Part shown: one piece after another, positions 35,410 to 45,052 of the stretch | Position numbering within the stretch: the stretch's first letter is position 1 | Layout: each line of letters begins with the position of its first letter | Origin: Micromonospora sp. ATCC 39149 | GTDB taxonomy: Bacteria > Actinomycetota > Actinomycetes > Mycobacteriales > Micromonosporaceae | Direction: 5' to 3' | DNA length: 64,000 nt | Assembly: GCF_000158815.1 (NCBI RefSeq) | Contig: NZ_GG657738.1 | Span: forward strand, 6,274,576-6,338,575 | Position numbers and translations under genes: made by a program | The notes under the pieces: model-generated | Told to the model about the DNA's origin: nothing | Seen by the model: the letters and a program-made list of their open reading frames with translations, nothing else | Databases searched by the model: none

Positions 35410-37188
35410 TCAGCAGAGCCCCGGGTCGACGGTTCTGAAGTTCCGGCCGGATCCCTGGCAGCACGCGCCGATCCATGCGGCCGGGTCATCGGGGTCACCG
35501 GGGACGCGTTCGTAGATGACGTAGTGCTGTGGCGCTATCGCCGTCGGATACGCCTTCAGCGCCGCCATGCAAGCGGCATGGGCCTGTTCGGGTGTGCGTA
35601 CGGACTCGGTCCGCGCCAGATGAGCGACCAACGGCAGGCCGTTCACGGCTGCGAAAACCTTTGCACCGGTGGACGCCAGCCCGTCGTCGAGCAGCCGTTG
35701 CACTTCGGCCACCTCGACCCAGCAGCCGTCCACGAGCAGCCAGCCGGGGCCCCGCTGTACCGGGCTGAGCGGGATCGAGCCGCGGATCCCGCGGGCGTCG
35801 AGGTCACCGGAGCCGGCCGCGATCAACAGGTTCTCGACCGCCACGAGCAGCGATTCGACCTCGTCGTCGGAGATGCGGCCGGTGTCGCTGCTCCAACAGC
35901 CGAGACGCAACTGTCCGTCGGTCCCATAGAGATCGAACCGGATCAGCGTGGTCCCGACGGGCATCGGTTGCCGCCGGAGTCGCGTCGCGCGCCGCGCGGC
36001 GTCCAGTTCACCCGGCGTGGGCACCGATGCCGTGGCCCTGCCGGCCGCCGGACCCGACTCGATGACAAGGTTGTTGAACAGCGGCTCGCAGTCGAATGCG
36101 ACGCCGCGCTCGTGTTCGATCCGATGTGCGATGGCCCTCTGCCGGTCCACGTCGTAGCGTCCGTGCCGGCTGGCATCGATCACCGCGGCCCACGCCTGCC
36201 GGACCAGCCGGTCGAAGGTGGTGTCACTGATCGTGAGCGTGATCAACGCGAGCTGCGCGAGGCTGCCGACGTGCTGCCGGAGGTGCGGCTCGAAGCGATT
36301 GGCGGACAGGGTGGGGAGCACGAGCTCCCGGGTGCCGGTGCGGTGCGAGAGCACCGCGCCGATCGCGGCCAGCACGACGCTGGCGCGACTCGTCCTGGTG
36401 CGCGCCGTCACCGCTCGCAACGCCATCCCGGCCGCGGTGGAGGTCATCTCGACGGCTACTGACCCGTTGCCGGCGGCGACCCGCGGGACGGGGTACAGAC
36501 ACTGCGGCATGCGGGAGAACCCGTCCTTCCAGTAGCGCAGAACCGATTCCTCGTGCCGCAACGCCTTGGGTGTGCGTTCCAGGGCGACCAGGTCCAACGG
36601 CTGGATCGGTGGTCCGCCGGCCGGCCGTGCGGTGCGATCACGGATCAGGTCCGCGAACTCCCGCTTGATGATCTCCATCGCCTGATAGTCGACCGCGAGA
36701 TGCGAGCAGCCGATCACCGCGGCCCGCACCACGCAGGCGGAGCTGCTGGACGCGTCACTCGGCAGCACCGCGAGGGCGGCCCGGACCGGCAGTTCGCCTG
36801 TGCGGTACGCGCCCGCGGCGCGCAACCGCCGGGTGAGGTCCCTGGACAGGCCGGCCCGGTCGACGAGTTGTGGGTCAGCGGCCTCGATTGCGTAAACCTC
36901 GACGACAAGGTCGCCGGTGGCGTGCACGAACTGCTGTGGTTCGACGCCGTCGACGTACGTCGTACGAAGTCCTTCGTGCCGTTCGACCAGAATTGCGAGT
37001 GCCTCGGCGACGTCATCGACCACGGCTGCGGCCGGAACGTCGAGTTCCCCCGCGACGGCCGCGAAGAAATGCTCCGACTCGCCGCGCAGCCACTGCAGAA
37101 CGTTGTATTGGCCGATGTTGAGCGGCCCCTCGGCTGCTCGCGTTCCGTTGAACCGCACGGTCACCGAAGACCGCGGGACCAGGCTCAC
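35410..37188 (-). CDS. free-standing condensation-domain protein with C-terminal extension
   Basis: 592 aa. The N-terminal ~430 residues follow the NRPS condensation fold: LNIGQYNVLQWL at the start, ILVERHEGLRTTY near residue 75 and the active-site motif as SHLAVDY near 170 (the first His is Ser, and Gly after Asp is Tyr; the second His and the Asp remain). LFNNLVIES resembles the floor-loop region. A further ~130 residues at the C-terminus (IPLSPVQRGPGWLLVDGCW...) have no domain that I recognise. It may condense a carrier-bound acyl group from the ligase/PCP with the peptide, or be non-catalytic. GTG 37188 follows GGGAGCGAT; ATG 37290 is an alternative. Confidence 0.8.
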   Translation of the reverse strand: MSLVPRSSVTVRFNGTRAAEGPLNIGQYNVLQWLRGESEHFFAAVAGELDVPAAAVVDDVAEALAILVERHEGLRTTYVDGVEPQQFVHATGDLVVEVYAIEAADPQLVDRAGLSRDLTRRLRAAGAYRTGELPVRAALAVLPSDASSSSACVVRAAVIGCSHLAVDYQAMEIIKREFADLIRDRTARPAGGPPIQPLDLVALERTPKALRHEESVLRYWKDGFSRMPQCLYPVPRVAAGNGSVAVEMTSTAAGMALRAVTARTRTSRASVVLAAIGAVLSHRTGTRELVLPTLSANRFEPHLRQHVGSLAQLALITLTISDTTFDRLVRQAWAAVIDASRHGRYDVDRQRAIAHRIEHERGVAFDCEPLFNNLVIESGPAAGRATASVPTPGELDAARRATRLRRQPMPVGTTLIRFDLYGTDGQLRLGCWSSDTGRISDDEVESLLVAVENLLIAAGSGDLDARGIRGSIPLSPVQRGPGWLLVDGCWVEVAEVQRLLDDGLASTGAKVFAAVNGLPLVAHLARTESVRTPEQAHAACMAALKAYPTAIAPQHYVIYERVPGDPDDPAAWIGACCQGSGRNFRTVDPGLC

Positions 37189-37549
37189 CGATCGCTCCCG
37201 GCGGCGGGGACCGCGGGTTCGGGTTGCCTGGTGGGTCGGCGTCGCCCGAGTGCTCGGCGCGGCACTGTCGACATGCCCTGGTGAGACCATGTGCGCCAGG
37301 TTATTGAGCGGTCCGCGTCGCGCAGTAGAGAAGGACCGGCAGCGACTCGTGGGTCGGATCGTGTGCGTTGTTCTGCCGGTTGTTCTCTGCGTGCGCCAGG
37401 CTCTGCGGGCCATCATCGACCTGCGTCCATCATGTGTGCGCCGGCTCGGTCTGCCGCGTGGGCTTGCGTTTCGCCCACTACGGCCGGCCCGCCCGGCATG
37501 TCGCCGACCGCCGGGTGGATGACGACACACTCGATCGTGGGAGGCCCGA
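37189..37549. promoter_or_regulatory. divergent intergenic region (C-domain gene / AMP ligase)
   Basis: This 361-bp gap separates divergent starts and should hold promoters for both transcripts. GTTGTTCT is repeated directly at 37367-37374 and 37379-37386 with a 12-bp period. That is a possible activator site, but short repeats also occur by chance. No gene is supported in it. Confidence 0.4.
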
Positions 37550-39001
37550 ATGAGCATATCGATCCGCCAGCGGATGGCCGATATCGCGGAAATGTCAACC
37601 GACAGGCCCGCGGTCGTCGGCTTCGACGAGAACTCCGTCGAGCAGGTACTGACGTGGCGGGAGCTGGCCGAGCGGAGCGGCCGGCGGGCGGACGCACTGG
37701 TGGACGCCGCCGCACGAGGGACCGGTCCGGGCGTGGTCGCGATCGAGGCGAACAACACGATCCAGGCGGTGGTCGACATCGTGGCTGTCCTGTCCGCGGA
37801 GCTGCCACTGCTGCCGCTGAACCCGGCCTCGCCCGCCCCCGAGCGGGAGAAACTCCTCAACTTCATCGGTCAGACGTACGGGCAGGCTCAGCTCATCGAC
37901 GCCGAGGCCGACGCCGACGCCGATCGGCCGGGGCGGTCGCCGGCGTCGATGGCCAACCGGATCGCCTACCTGCTGCCGACCGGCGGCAGTTCCGGCCGGC
38001 CGAAGATCGCGATTCGCCCCGGACCGCTCGTCTACGATCCGCACCAGGTGCCGCTGCCGTTGCGCCGCCGCGCCGGCTGGCGATCCGGTCAGCGGCAACT
38101 GATCCTCGGCCCGTTGCACCATGCGGCCCCGTTCACCACGCTGCTGGACGGGCTCCTCGACGGTAACACCACCGTTCTGCCGCCGTACTTTCTGCCGGCA
38201 TGGACGGTGGAGCTGGTCGAGCGCTACGCGGTGGAATGGATCCAGCTCACCCCGGCGCACATGCGCACCATCCTGATGCTTCTCCAGCCCGACCCGGCAT
38301 CCTTCACCAGCGTGCGCACGGTGATGCACACGGCCGCGTCGTGCGACTCGTTCACCAAGAAGAGGTGGATCGAGCTGGTCGGGCCGCAACATCTGTACGA
38401 GGTGTACAGCTCGACCGAGAACATCGGCGGCACGCTGGTGCGTGGGGACGAATGGCAACAGCGGCCCGGAACGGTGGGTCGCGGGTTCTTCACGAAGATC
38501 AGCATCAGGGACGAAGCCGGGAACCGGCTCGGCCCGGGACAGACCGGTAAGGTGTTCATGCGCGCCGGTCGGGTCTCCAGAGGAGACGCATACCTGGGCA
38601 GCCAGGTGCTGGAGACGACGGCCGACGGTTTCGCCAGCGTCGGTGACTTCGGATGGCTCGACGAGGACGGCTATCTGTTCCTCGCCCCCCGACGGCACGA
38701 CGTGATCAATGTGGGCGGCGAGAAGGTCTATCCCAACGAGGTCGAGGCGCAGCTGCTGGAACACCCCGCAGTGCTGGACGCCGTGGTGGTGGCAACCGAG
38801 GAGCAATTGCTCGGGTCGACGGTCGGAGCCTACGTCGTCTGCAACCCGGGGTCGTCGGTCAGTAGCGGCGAACTGATGGCCCACTGCCGGGCCGGTCTGG
38901 TCAACTACAAGGTGCCGACGCGGGTGACCTTCGTCGATCAAGTACCGCGCTCGGCCGCCGGCAAGCTCGAACGTTGGCGGCTGGCCGGCCAGCGGGGCTG
39001 A
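37550..39001 (+). CDS. acid--AMP/CoA ligase (ANL superfamily)
   Basis: 483 aa. ANL adenylate-forming enzyme with the P-loop YLLPTGGSSGRPKI near residue 145, LYEVYSSTE near 285, a FGWLDEDGYLFLAPRRHDVINVGGEKVYP hinge region near 365-395 and the catalytic C-terminal Lys in SAAGKLERWR. It resembles bile-acid-CoA/benzoate-type ligases more than amino acid A domains: no FDxS A4 motif is present. Probably activates a carboxylic acid for transfer to CoA or to one of the free carriers. It could provide the acyl donor for the first C domain of the NRPS, or the acyl-CoA for the aldehyde dehydrogenase. It is divergent from the C-domain gene. Confidence 0.85.
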   Translation: MSISIRQRMADIAEMSTDRPAVVGFDENSVEQVLTWRELAERSGRRADALVDAAARGTGPGVVAIEANNTIQAVVDIVAVLSAELPLLPLNPASPAPEREKLLNFIGQTYGQAQLIDAEADADADRPGRSPASMANRIAYLLPTGGSSGRPKIAIRPGPLVYDPHQVPLPLRRRAGWRSGQRQLILGPLHHAAPFTTLLDGLLDGNTTVLPPYFLPAWTVELVERYAVEWIQLTPAHMRTILMLLQPDPASFTSVRTVMHTAASCDSFTKKRWIELVGPQHLYEVYSSTENIGGTLVRGDEWQQRPGTVGRGFFTKISIRDEAGNRLGPGQTGKVFMRAGRVSRGDAYLGSQVLETTADGFASVGDFGWLDEDGYLFLAPRRHDVINVGGEKVYPNEVEAQLLEHPAVLDAVVVATEEQLLGSTVGAYVVCNPGSSVSSGELMAHCRAGLVNYKVPTRVTFVDQVPRSAAGKLERWRLAGQRG

Positions 39002-39241
39002 TCACGGCCCGGTCTTCACCGGCATTTCGGCCCGCTGGCGGTCGCGATCCAGGTCGGGCAGCTCCTACCGGGCTCTCCGTCGCGGCTCCGACCGCCCGCA
39101 CTCACCTGCGAAACGCCTCGCGCGCAGGCGTTCTACCGCAGGCACAGCTTCTATCGTCAGCTTTGGGCATTCGGAGGCGTGGAATAGGCCCTTTGAAGGG
39201 GCGAGCCCTCGGATGTCAGAGGGTGCTGCGATGCTGTTGGG

Positions 39242-39640
39242 GTGGCTCCCTGGAATCTTTTGGATCTTGATAAGGCTCTGCGTGTGAGCTGGGCTGCCGA
39301 CACCTGCTCGCCCGACGACCAGGCTGACTGGCAGCCCAGTAACCCGGCTTGGGGTCACTGCGACATCACGGCCCTGATCGTCAATGACGTCTTCCGCGGC
39401 GATCTCGTGGTCGGCAAGGTGTATCTCGGTGCAGTTCAGCGCGGTTTCCACTGGTGGAATCGGTTGTCTAGTGGAGTGGAGCTCGATCTGACGCGCGAGC
39501 AGTTCCAGGCGGGACAGTCCATCGAGGAAGCGCGGGTGGTCGAGCGTCCTGTGGGGCCCTTGCCTCGGCGCTGGCAGGAGTACCTGCTGCTGCGTGAGCG
39601 TGTGGGCAAGCATCTCGGGGCACTGCCGGAGCCGATCTGA
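39242..39640 (+). CDS. YunG-like protein
   Basis: 132 aa. RVSWAADTCSPDD, WGHCDITALIVNDVFRG and WWNRLSSGVELDLTREQF match the YunG-type family of small cytosolic proteins with conserved Cys residues. No established function exists for the family. The GTG at 39242 is weakly supported. It lies between the ligase gene and an IS630 remnant and is probably a chance neighbour of the cluster rather than part of it. Confidence 0.65.
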   Translation: MAPWNLLDLDKALRVSWAADTCSPDDQADWQPSNPAWGHCDITALIVNDVFRGDLVVGKVYLGAVQRGFHWWNRLSSGVELDLTREQFQAGQSIEEARVVERPVGPLPRRWQEYLLLRERVGKHLGALPEPI

Positions 39641-39660
39641 TCGGGGCTAACTTCGACGGG

Positions 39661-40380
39661 TTACTTCAGCTGCGTGAGCGGTTCTCGTGGCACCGGCCAA
39701 CCACCGATCTGCGGCGGGATCGTGTTGAGGCGAAGGCAGACGCCCGTCTCGTTGCTGACGACGTGGGCGGTGGTGAGCCGGACGAGACGGGCGTGGCCTC
39801 TGGGCGCCCGACCGGCCCCGGCTTGCGGCCGGATGGCCAGCGGCCCGAACTCGTCGAACGCGAACATCCGCTGCGGGAAGTTGCTGGTGACATAGTCGAG
39901 GCGGGCGAGTTTGGCGTCACGCTGCGGATCGGTGGACGCTTTCCACGTCTTGGTCCGCTGGAAGGTGATCCCGTGCTTGATCAGTAGCTGCCGCAGCCGT
40001 TCCCGCCCGATCTCGATCGGGCGGGCGGCCTGTGGATATAGGTAGTCGGCGAGCTTGCGGACGCTCCGTCGGGTGAATGGCCGCCCCCAGGCTTCAGGCG
40101 CGTGTGGGCCGTCGCGACGATGAAGGTTTCCCCGTCAGGACTGATCAGGCGGGGACCCGCCCACCGAAGGTCCAGGCTGGCCATCCCCATCTCGTTGAAT
40201 CGGTGGATGACCTGCCGGATCGTGTCCTCGTCGGCCTGGACCAGGCGGGCGATGGCCTGCTCGCCGCCGGCCGTCCAGCGATGCCGCCAGCCGTAGACCG
40301 CCGCGCGGCACCCGCCGCGCATCTGCTGTGCGCGCTCAAGGGCGTGAAGCGACACTCCTTTTAAGTCCTGGCTCCCACCG
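39661..40380 (-). mobile_element. IS630-family transposase remnant, frameshifted and truncated
   Basis: Read on the - strand, the first part (from about 40380) has the helix-turn-helix region AIARLVQADEDTIRQVIHRF and MASLDLRWAGPR. Near 40090 the frame shifts, and a second frame continues RSVRKLADYLYPQ, LLIKHGITFQRTKTWK and the start of the DDE domain MFAFDEFGPLAIRP. It ends at about 39661 before the remaining catalytic residues. It is therefore dead. It separates the ligase/YunG pair from the stand-alone PCP. Confidence 0.8.
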
Positions 40381-40390
40381 GACCCGTCGT

Positions 40391-40702
40391 TCACCTGCGC
40401 CTGATACGTACATCCTGTTCGGCGGCGGGATAGTCGGGCAGGGCCGAGGCCAGGGTCGCGACGGTCGGCCAGTCGAACAAGGCTCGCTCCGGCAGGTGTC
40501 GGCCCAGTGCCACGCACAACCGGGCCACGGCCTGCGTCGCGAGCACCGAATGGCCGCCGAGGTCGAAGAAGTTGTCGTGCCGTCCGACCTCGTCAAGGTT
40601 CAGTACCTCGGCCCACACCTCGGCGATGATCCGCTCGGTTGTGGTGCTCGGCACATCTTCCTCGGCGAGCGATGACGGCGCGTAGCTGGTTTCGTTCATC
40701 AT
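40391..40702 (-). CDS. stand-alone peptidyl carrier protein
   Basis: 103 aa. Typical PCP: IIAEVWAEVLNLDEVGRHDNFFDLGGHSVLATQAVARL, with the phosphopantetheine Ser near residue 52, then ALFDWPTVATLASAL. A GGGGG ribosome site precedes ATG 40702. It can receive an amino acid or acid from the free-standing A domain (5172-6644) or the ligase (37550-39001) and could donate to C1 of the first NRPS or to the free-standing C domain. It lies divergent to the A-PCP gene and abuts the IS630 remnant at its 3' end. Confidence 0.9.
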   Translation of the reverse strand: MMNETSYAPSSLAEEDVPSTTTERIIAEVWAEVLNLDEVGRHDNFFDLGGHSVLATQAVARLCVALGRHLPERALFDWPTVATLASALPDYPAAEQDVRIRRR

Positions 40703-40779
40703 TCATTACCCCCTGAACCGGCGACAATGTGGCGTCGAATAGCGAACGGTCGCAGGCTCGCCACCCGTCGGCATGAATT

Positions 40780-41110
40780 GTGGTCCGATTCGACCGGCGC
40801 AGGCAAGGGCAGGCGGGAAGAAGCAGCGGCAGTCGGCCTCTTCCGAAATTTCTGCCGATCCTTCTCTGCGACCACTCAAGCTTCCGTGGCACATTGGCGA
40901 CTGTTGTCAATCCGCGCCGACGGCTCGGATTGCCGCCGTTATTGAAGGAGCGGTTGATGGTTGGCTTGGCAGAGCTCGCATCCACCCTGCGGGGGCATTC
41001 GGCCGTGCGCGATGCCCGGGCGACGACGATACGCCACGATGATCGGGACGCCACGATCGGCTTGGTCGAGTTCTCCCAATACGTGAGCGGGCCGGAGCTT
41101 CGAGGCTACG
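40780..41110 (+). repeat. inverted duplicate (copy 2): promoter plus 5' end of the A-PCP gene
   Basis: This is the apparent parent of the copy at 31240-31560. It spans the leader of the A-PCP gene, including CCGTGGCACATTG and GCCGCCGTTATTGAAGGAGC, and the first ~50 codons. Similarity ends around the codons for PELRG. Because this copy continues into an intact gene, I take it as the source. Confidence 0.8.
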
Positions 41111-41490
41111 TGTGGGACCGGCTCGGTGCGGACTGCGGCTTGGACGGTGTGCTACTCGTCGACGCCATGCCGCTCGCCGGCGACGCCCTCGACACCGAGT
41201 ACATCCGTTCCGCCGTCATCGCCGGCACGTGCACCCTCTTCGAAGGTCCGGTCGACGGCATCGAGGAACGGCTCCTGTCGATCTGGACCGGCACCATGAA
41301 CCTGAGGTGGATCGGCGTGCACGACGACTTCCTGGACCTCGGTGGCGACTCGATGGTCGCGGTCGAGATTCTCTCGAAGATCGAGGAGGAGTTCGGCGAG
41401 GCGCTGGACGTCTACGACTTCATGAGCACCTACAGCATCAGAGGCGTCGCCAGCCTCCTGCGTGGGCGCCTGGTGCTGCAAGGGCAGTGA
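40957..41490 (+). CDS. truncated A-domain C-terminal subdomain fused to a PCP
   Basis: 177 aa. Residues 2-95 follow the last part of an adenylation domain: ELASTLRGHSAVRDARAT corresponds to the EVEAALRAHPAV segment after motif A8, and VLLVDAMPLAGDALDTEYI to the A10 stretch, but the A10 Lys is absent (GDALDT for NGKVDR). Residues 105-175 are a full PCP with DDFLDLGGDSMVAVEIL, Ser near 132. The large A subdomain with the ATP and substrate sites is missing, so it cannot activate anything itself and must be loaded in trans. The GGDS form suggests an unusual partner. GAAGGAGCGG precedes ATG 40957. Its 5' part is duplicated at 31.1-31.4 kb. Confidence 0.8.
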   Translation: MVGLAELASTLRGHSAVRDARATTIRHDDRDATIGLVEFSQYVSGPELRGYVWDRLGADCGLDGVLLVDAMPLAGDALDTEYIRSAVIAGTCTLFEGPVDGIEERLLSIWTGTMNLRWIGVHDDFLDLGGDSMVAVEILSKIEEEFGEALDVYDFMSTYSIRGVASLLRGRLVLQGQ

Positions 41491-41519
41491 GTAGGCGAGA
41501 CGTCTTCATGATCGGCTCG

Positions 41520-41880
41520 TGGAGCATGGTGCGACGGGTGGCGTCGACCCCGCGCTTTGGTCGCCGTCGGGGGTGTGTGCCACGACCCGGTCGATCAACT
41601 GGATCCCGATCTGGTTGTCGGTGGTCGATGCCGCGGTCACCACCAACCGCGATGATCAACTCCGACACGATCCCGGACGGGCCCTCACCCCCGGACACCG
41701 ACGGGCGCGGGTGCCTTCCACGCCCGCAGGAACGGACCGATCAACGCCCACCGCCCATCGGCGAGATCACTCAGATACGCCGCACGTTCTCCCACGACCG
41801 GCCCCACGTAGCCACCAGACCCCGGTCATCACCGCCAGCCGGATCCTCACGACATTGAGTGACGCCAAATCACAATAATT
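41520..41880 (-). mobile_element. IS5-family transposase remnant (N-terminal part)
   Basis: On the - strand at about 41795-41700 the sequence translates to AAYLSDLADGRWALIGPFL, the usual N-terminus of IS5-type transposases (YPSDLTDEQWALLEPLL). Frames are then broken by stops; a later piece resembles the region after the first catalytic Asp. No intact gene is present. The stretch to 42070 holds nothing else that I can support apart from the SARP promoter. Confidence 0.6.
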
Positions 41881-42070
41881 TACCGAGATCTTCCCCATGT
41901 TTACTCAAGCCGCAAGGCCAGCTATAACCTGTCAAACCGCCCTCTAGTGAATCGAGGCTACTCCGCCCGGCTCGGCGTCCCGCTCGCGTTCGCCCGCCTG
42001 TTGGCTGAACGGCGGAACGGTGGTTCAATGAGATTGGCGTTCATCTTTCTATCGACCGTATACTCCCGAC

Positions 42071-45052
42071 ATGGTCCGAGTCGAGTTCCGGGTCCTTGGA
42101 ACATTGGAAGCCGTGGTCGATGGTTCCCCCGTGCCGATAACCTCGCCGCGGCAACGTATAGTACTGGCCAATTTGCTGATGGCTGCCAACCATGTCGTGA
42201 CCGTCGACAAGCTGATCGGCGCCGTTTGGGATGCTTCCCCGCCGCCCAGCGCGCGTGGTCAGATCCAGATCTGCATCTCCGCGCTGCGCCGGGCTCTCGG
42301 CAGCCCGGAGATCATCGATACCAACCCACTCGGCTACTCCATCCGGGTGGCCCGCCAGCAGCTCGACTACCTCGTGTTCGACGACGCCCTCGCCCAGGGC
42401 CGGTCCGCCGCGGCCAAAGGGCGGCTGGACGAGGCGCTGACACACCTGAACCGCGCGATCGACATCTGGTCCGGCCCGGCGTTGGGTGGAGTGCCCGGGC
42501 GGGCTGTGGAAGTCGTCTCCCACCGTCTGGAGGAGCGGCGGATCATGGCGCTGGAGGACCGCGCCGAGATCCGTTTGGGCCTGGGCGGTCACCGGGAGCT
42601 TGTCGAGGAGTTGGTCGCGTTGACCACGGAGTACCCCCTGCGGGAACGCCTATGGGGGTTCCGGATGCTCGCTCTCTACCGGTCCGGACGTCAGGCTGAA
42701 GCGCTGGCGACGTACCGTACGGCCCGCACCAAACTTGTGGGCGAACTGGGCATCGAACCGAGTCAGTACCTGCGCAAACTGGAACGCGCGATTCTCAGCC
42801 AGGACACCAGCCTCAGCGGCGACGTGGACGACAGACGTACCGGGACCGCCAGCAGCTTGCACCGTCCGCAGGAGTTGCCCGCCGATTTGCCGGACTTCGT
42901 CGGCCATGCCGCGCTGATCGACGCCCTCACCGCCGCCTTGACCAGCGGGGACGCCAAACGGGTACCGATTGCGGTCGTCACCGGCGCACCGGGCTGTGGC
43001 AAGACCTCGCTGGCCTTGCACGTCGCACACCTGTTTCGCACCGAGTTCGTCAACGGCAGCCTCTACGCCTGCCTGTACGGGAGCACCGCGCAGCCACGCT
43101 CGACCGACGCGGTGCTCAGCGACCTCCTGCACGGGCTCGGCGTCGCCGCGGCGGCGATCCCGGTCGAGCCCGGGCAGCGGATCAACCTGCTACGCAGCCA
43201 GATGGCGACGCGACGGCTGCTGATCGTGCTGGACGATGTCGGCAGCGAGGACCAGATCGCCGACCTGCTCCCCGGAGTGCCGGGTCCGGCGGTGCTGATC
43301 ACCAGCCGCCGCAGGCTCGCCGGCATCCCGGGCGCTCGGACCGTCGATGTCGACATGATGTCGGCCGACGAGAGCCTGACCCTGCTCGGCCGAATCTGCG
43401 GGGAGCAGCGGGTCGCCGCGGCGCCCGACGTCGCGGCGGAGCTGGCCCAGATGTGCGGCGGCCTGCCCCTGGCCGTGCGGATCGCCGGGGTCCGGTTGGC
43501 CGCACACCCGCACTGGGCGGTTAGCACCCTGCTGGACCGGCTGCGCGACGAGCGGTCCCGGCTGGACGAACTGTCCCACGGCGACGTCGCGGTCCGCACG
43601 CTGCTCGCTGATGTGTACGAGTCACTCACCGTACCGGCGCAGACTCTCTTCTGGCTCCTCAGTGCACTGGAGATACACGAGTTCAGCGCCTGGACCGCAG
43701 CGGCTCTGCTGGACTGCGATACGAAGCGGGCGACGGTACTCCTGGACGAACTCGCGGACGTCTGGCTGCTGGAGGCCCACTTCTCCGCGCTCACCAGGCA
43801 ACCCCGCTACCGATTCCACGAGCTGGTGCGGGTGTTTGCGAGCGAGCACCGGCTGGCGCAGGACGACAGGGGGGAGTGCATCGACGCGGTCGCGCGGTCG
43901 CTCGGCGCCCTGCTCGCCTTCGCGGAGGAGGCTCATCAACGGATCTACGGGGGACGCTTCGCGGTGCTGCACGGAACGGCGCCCCGGTGGCCCGGCGCAC
44001 GTGCCGAGTTCGATCGGTTCCTCGGCGATCCGACGGCCTGGTTTGACGAGGAGCGCATCACGCTGGAGGTGGCCATCCGCCAGGCGGCGGAGCTGAAGCT
44101 GGACGAGTTGTGCTGGGAGCTGGCCATCGTTTCGGTCACCATGTATGAGAGGCGCGGCCTGTTCGCCGAGTGGCGTGCGACGCACAACATCGCGCTGGAG
44201 GCCACCAGCAGGGCCGGCAATCGCCGGGGCGAAGCCGCCGTGTTGGCGTCGCTCGGCTCGCTGGGCGTCGCCCAACACGCCGAGGACGACGGCGAGAACC
44301 TGCTGCACGCCATGGGGTTGTTCGATGCGGCCGGCGATCAGGCTGGGGCGGCATTGACGCTGCGAAACCTTGCCCACCTGGACCGCATCCAGGGCCGGAC
44401 CAGCATGGCGGTGCTGCGTTACGAGCAGGCCCTGGAGAGGTTCCGGACAGTGGGCGACCTGGGCGCACAGGCTCACGTACTGAGCGGACTCGCCCGTAGC
44501 CACCTGGATCTCGGTTCCCCGGAACGGGCCGAAACGCTGGCGAAGGAGTCGCTCGCACTGGGTGAACAGCTCGGTAACCGGCGCCTTCAGGCGCAGGCGT
44601 TGTACCGGCTCGGTGAGGTATTCGCCGAATCGGGGCAGGCGCTGACCGCAAAGGCCGTCTTCCAATCGGCACTGGATCTGGCTCGGGCGCAGGACGATCG
44701 CGTCGGCCAATCCTATGCCCTTAACGGCCTTGGCGGTGCCATGTTGGAGCAGAACGAATTCACCGCGGCGGAGATTCATTTCAGCGAGGCCGTCGAAATC
44801 TGCCGAATGACGAACGAGCGGAATGTGCACGCACACGCCCTGTTCGGGCTCGGCCGGGTATACATGGGCCGGGGCGAGTTCGATACCGCGGAACATTTCT
44901 TCGTGCAGGCCGCGAACGCATTCGCAATGCAGGAGAACGGTCCGTGGCACTCGCGCTCCCTCGAAGAGCTGGGCGCATTGCGCCGAGCCGCCGGCCGGCT
45001 ACCGGCGCGGAGTAGAAACGAGCCGACCGGAGAGATCACCGCTACCGGTTGA
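42071..45052 (+). CDS. SARP-family regulator with NB-ARC and TPR domains (AfsR-like)
   Basis: 993 aa. Residues 1-95: OmpR-type winged helix (FRVLGTLEAVVDGSPVPI, QRIVLANLLMAANHVV, ALRRALGS). Residues 97-245: bacterial transcriptional activator domain. Residues 265-540: NB-ARC ATPase with Walker A VTGAPGCGKTSLALHVA and Walker B LLIVLDDVGSED. The C-terminal ~350 residues are TPR repeats (ALTLRNLAHLD, AQALYRLGEVF, SYALNGLGGAM, AHALFGLGRVY). Such proteins bind direct repeats with an 11-bp period and recruit RNA polymerase at cluster promoters; GACAGCGA repeats at 31718-31736 are a candidate target. Probably the main pathway activator. The ribosome site is weak. Confidence 0.93.
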   Translation: MVRVEFRVLGTLEAVVDGSPVPITSPRQRIVLANLLMAANHVVTVDKLIGAVWDASPPPSARGQIQICISALRRALGSPEIIDTNPLGYSIRVARQQLDYLVFDDALAQGRSAAAKGRLDEALTHLNRAIDIWSGPALGGVPGRAVEVVSHRLEERRIMALEDRAEIRLGLGGHRELVEELVALTTEYPLRERLWGFRMLALYRSGRQAEALATYRTARTKLVGELGIEPSQYLRKLERAILSQDTSLSGDVDDRRTGTASSLHRPQELPADLPDFVGHAALIDALTAALTSGDAKRVPIAVVTGAPGCGKTSLALHVAHLFRTEFVNGSLYACLYGSTAQPRSTDAVLSDLLHGLGVAAAAIPVEPGQRINLLRSQMATRRLLIVLDDVGSEDQIADLLPGVPGPAVLITSRRRLAGIPGARTVDVDMMSADESLTLLGRICGEQRVAAAPDVAAELAQMCGGLPLAVRIAGVRLAAHPHWAVSTLLDRLRDERSRLDELSHGDVAVRTLLADVYESLTVPAQTLFWLLSALEIHEFSAWTAAALLDCDTKRATVLLDELADVWLLEAHFSALTRQPRYRFHELVRVFASEHRLAQDDRGECIDAVARSLGALLAFAEEAHQRIYGGRFAVLHGTAPRWPGARAEFDRFLGDPTAWFDEERITLEVAIRQAAELKLDELCWELAIVSVTMYERRGLFAEWRATHNIALEATSRAGNRRGEAAVLASLGSLGVAQHAEDDGENLLHAMGLFDAAGDQAGAALTLRNLAHLDRIQGRTSMAVLRYEQALERFRTVGDLGAQAHVLSGLARSHLDLGSPERAETLAKESLALGEQLGNRRLQAQALYRLGEVFAESGQALTAKAVFQSALDLARAQDDRVGQSYALNGLGGAMLEQNEFTAAEIHFSEAVEICRMTNERNVHAHALFGLGRVYMGRGEFDTAEHFFVQAANAFAMQENGPWHSRSLEELGALRRAAGRLPARSRNEPTGEITATG

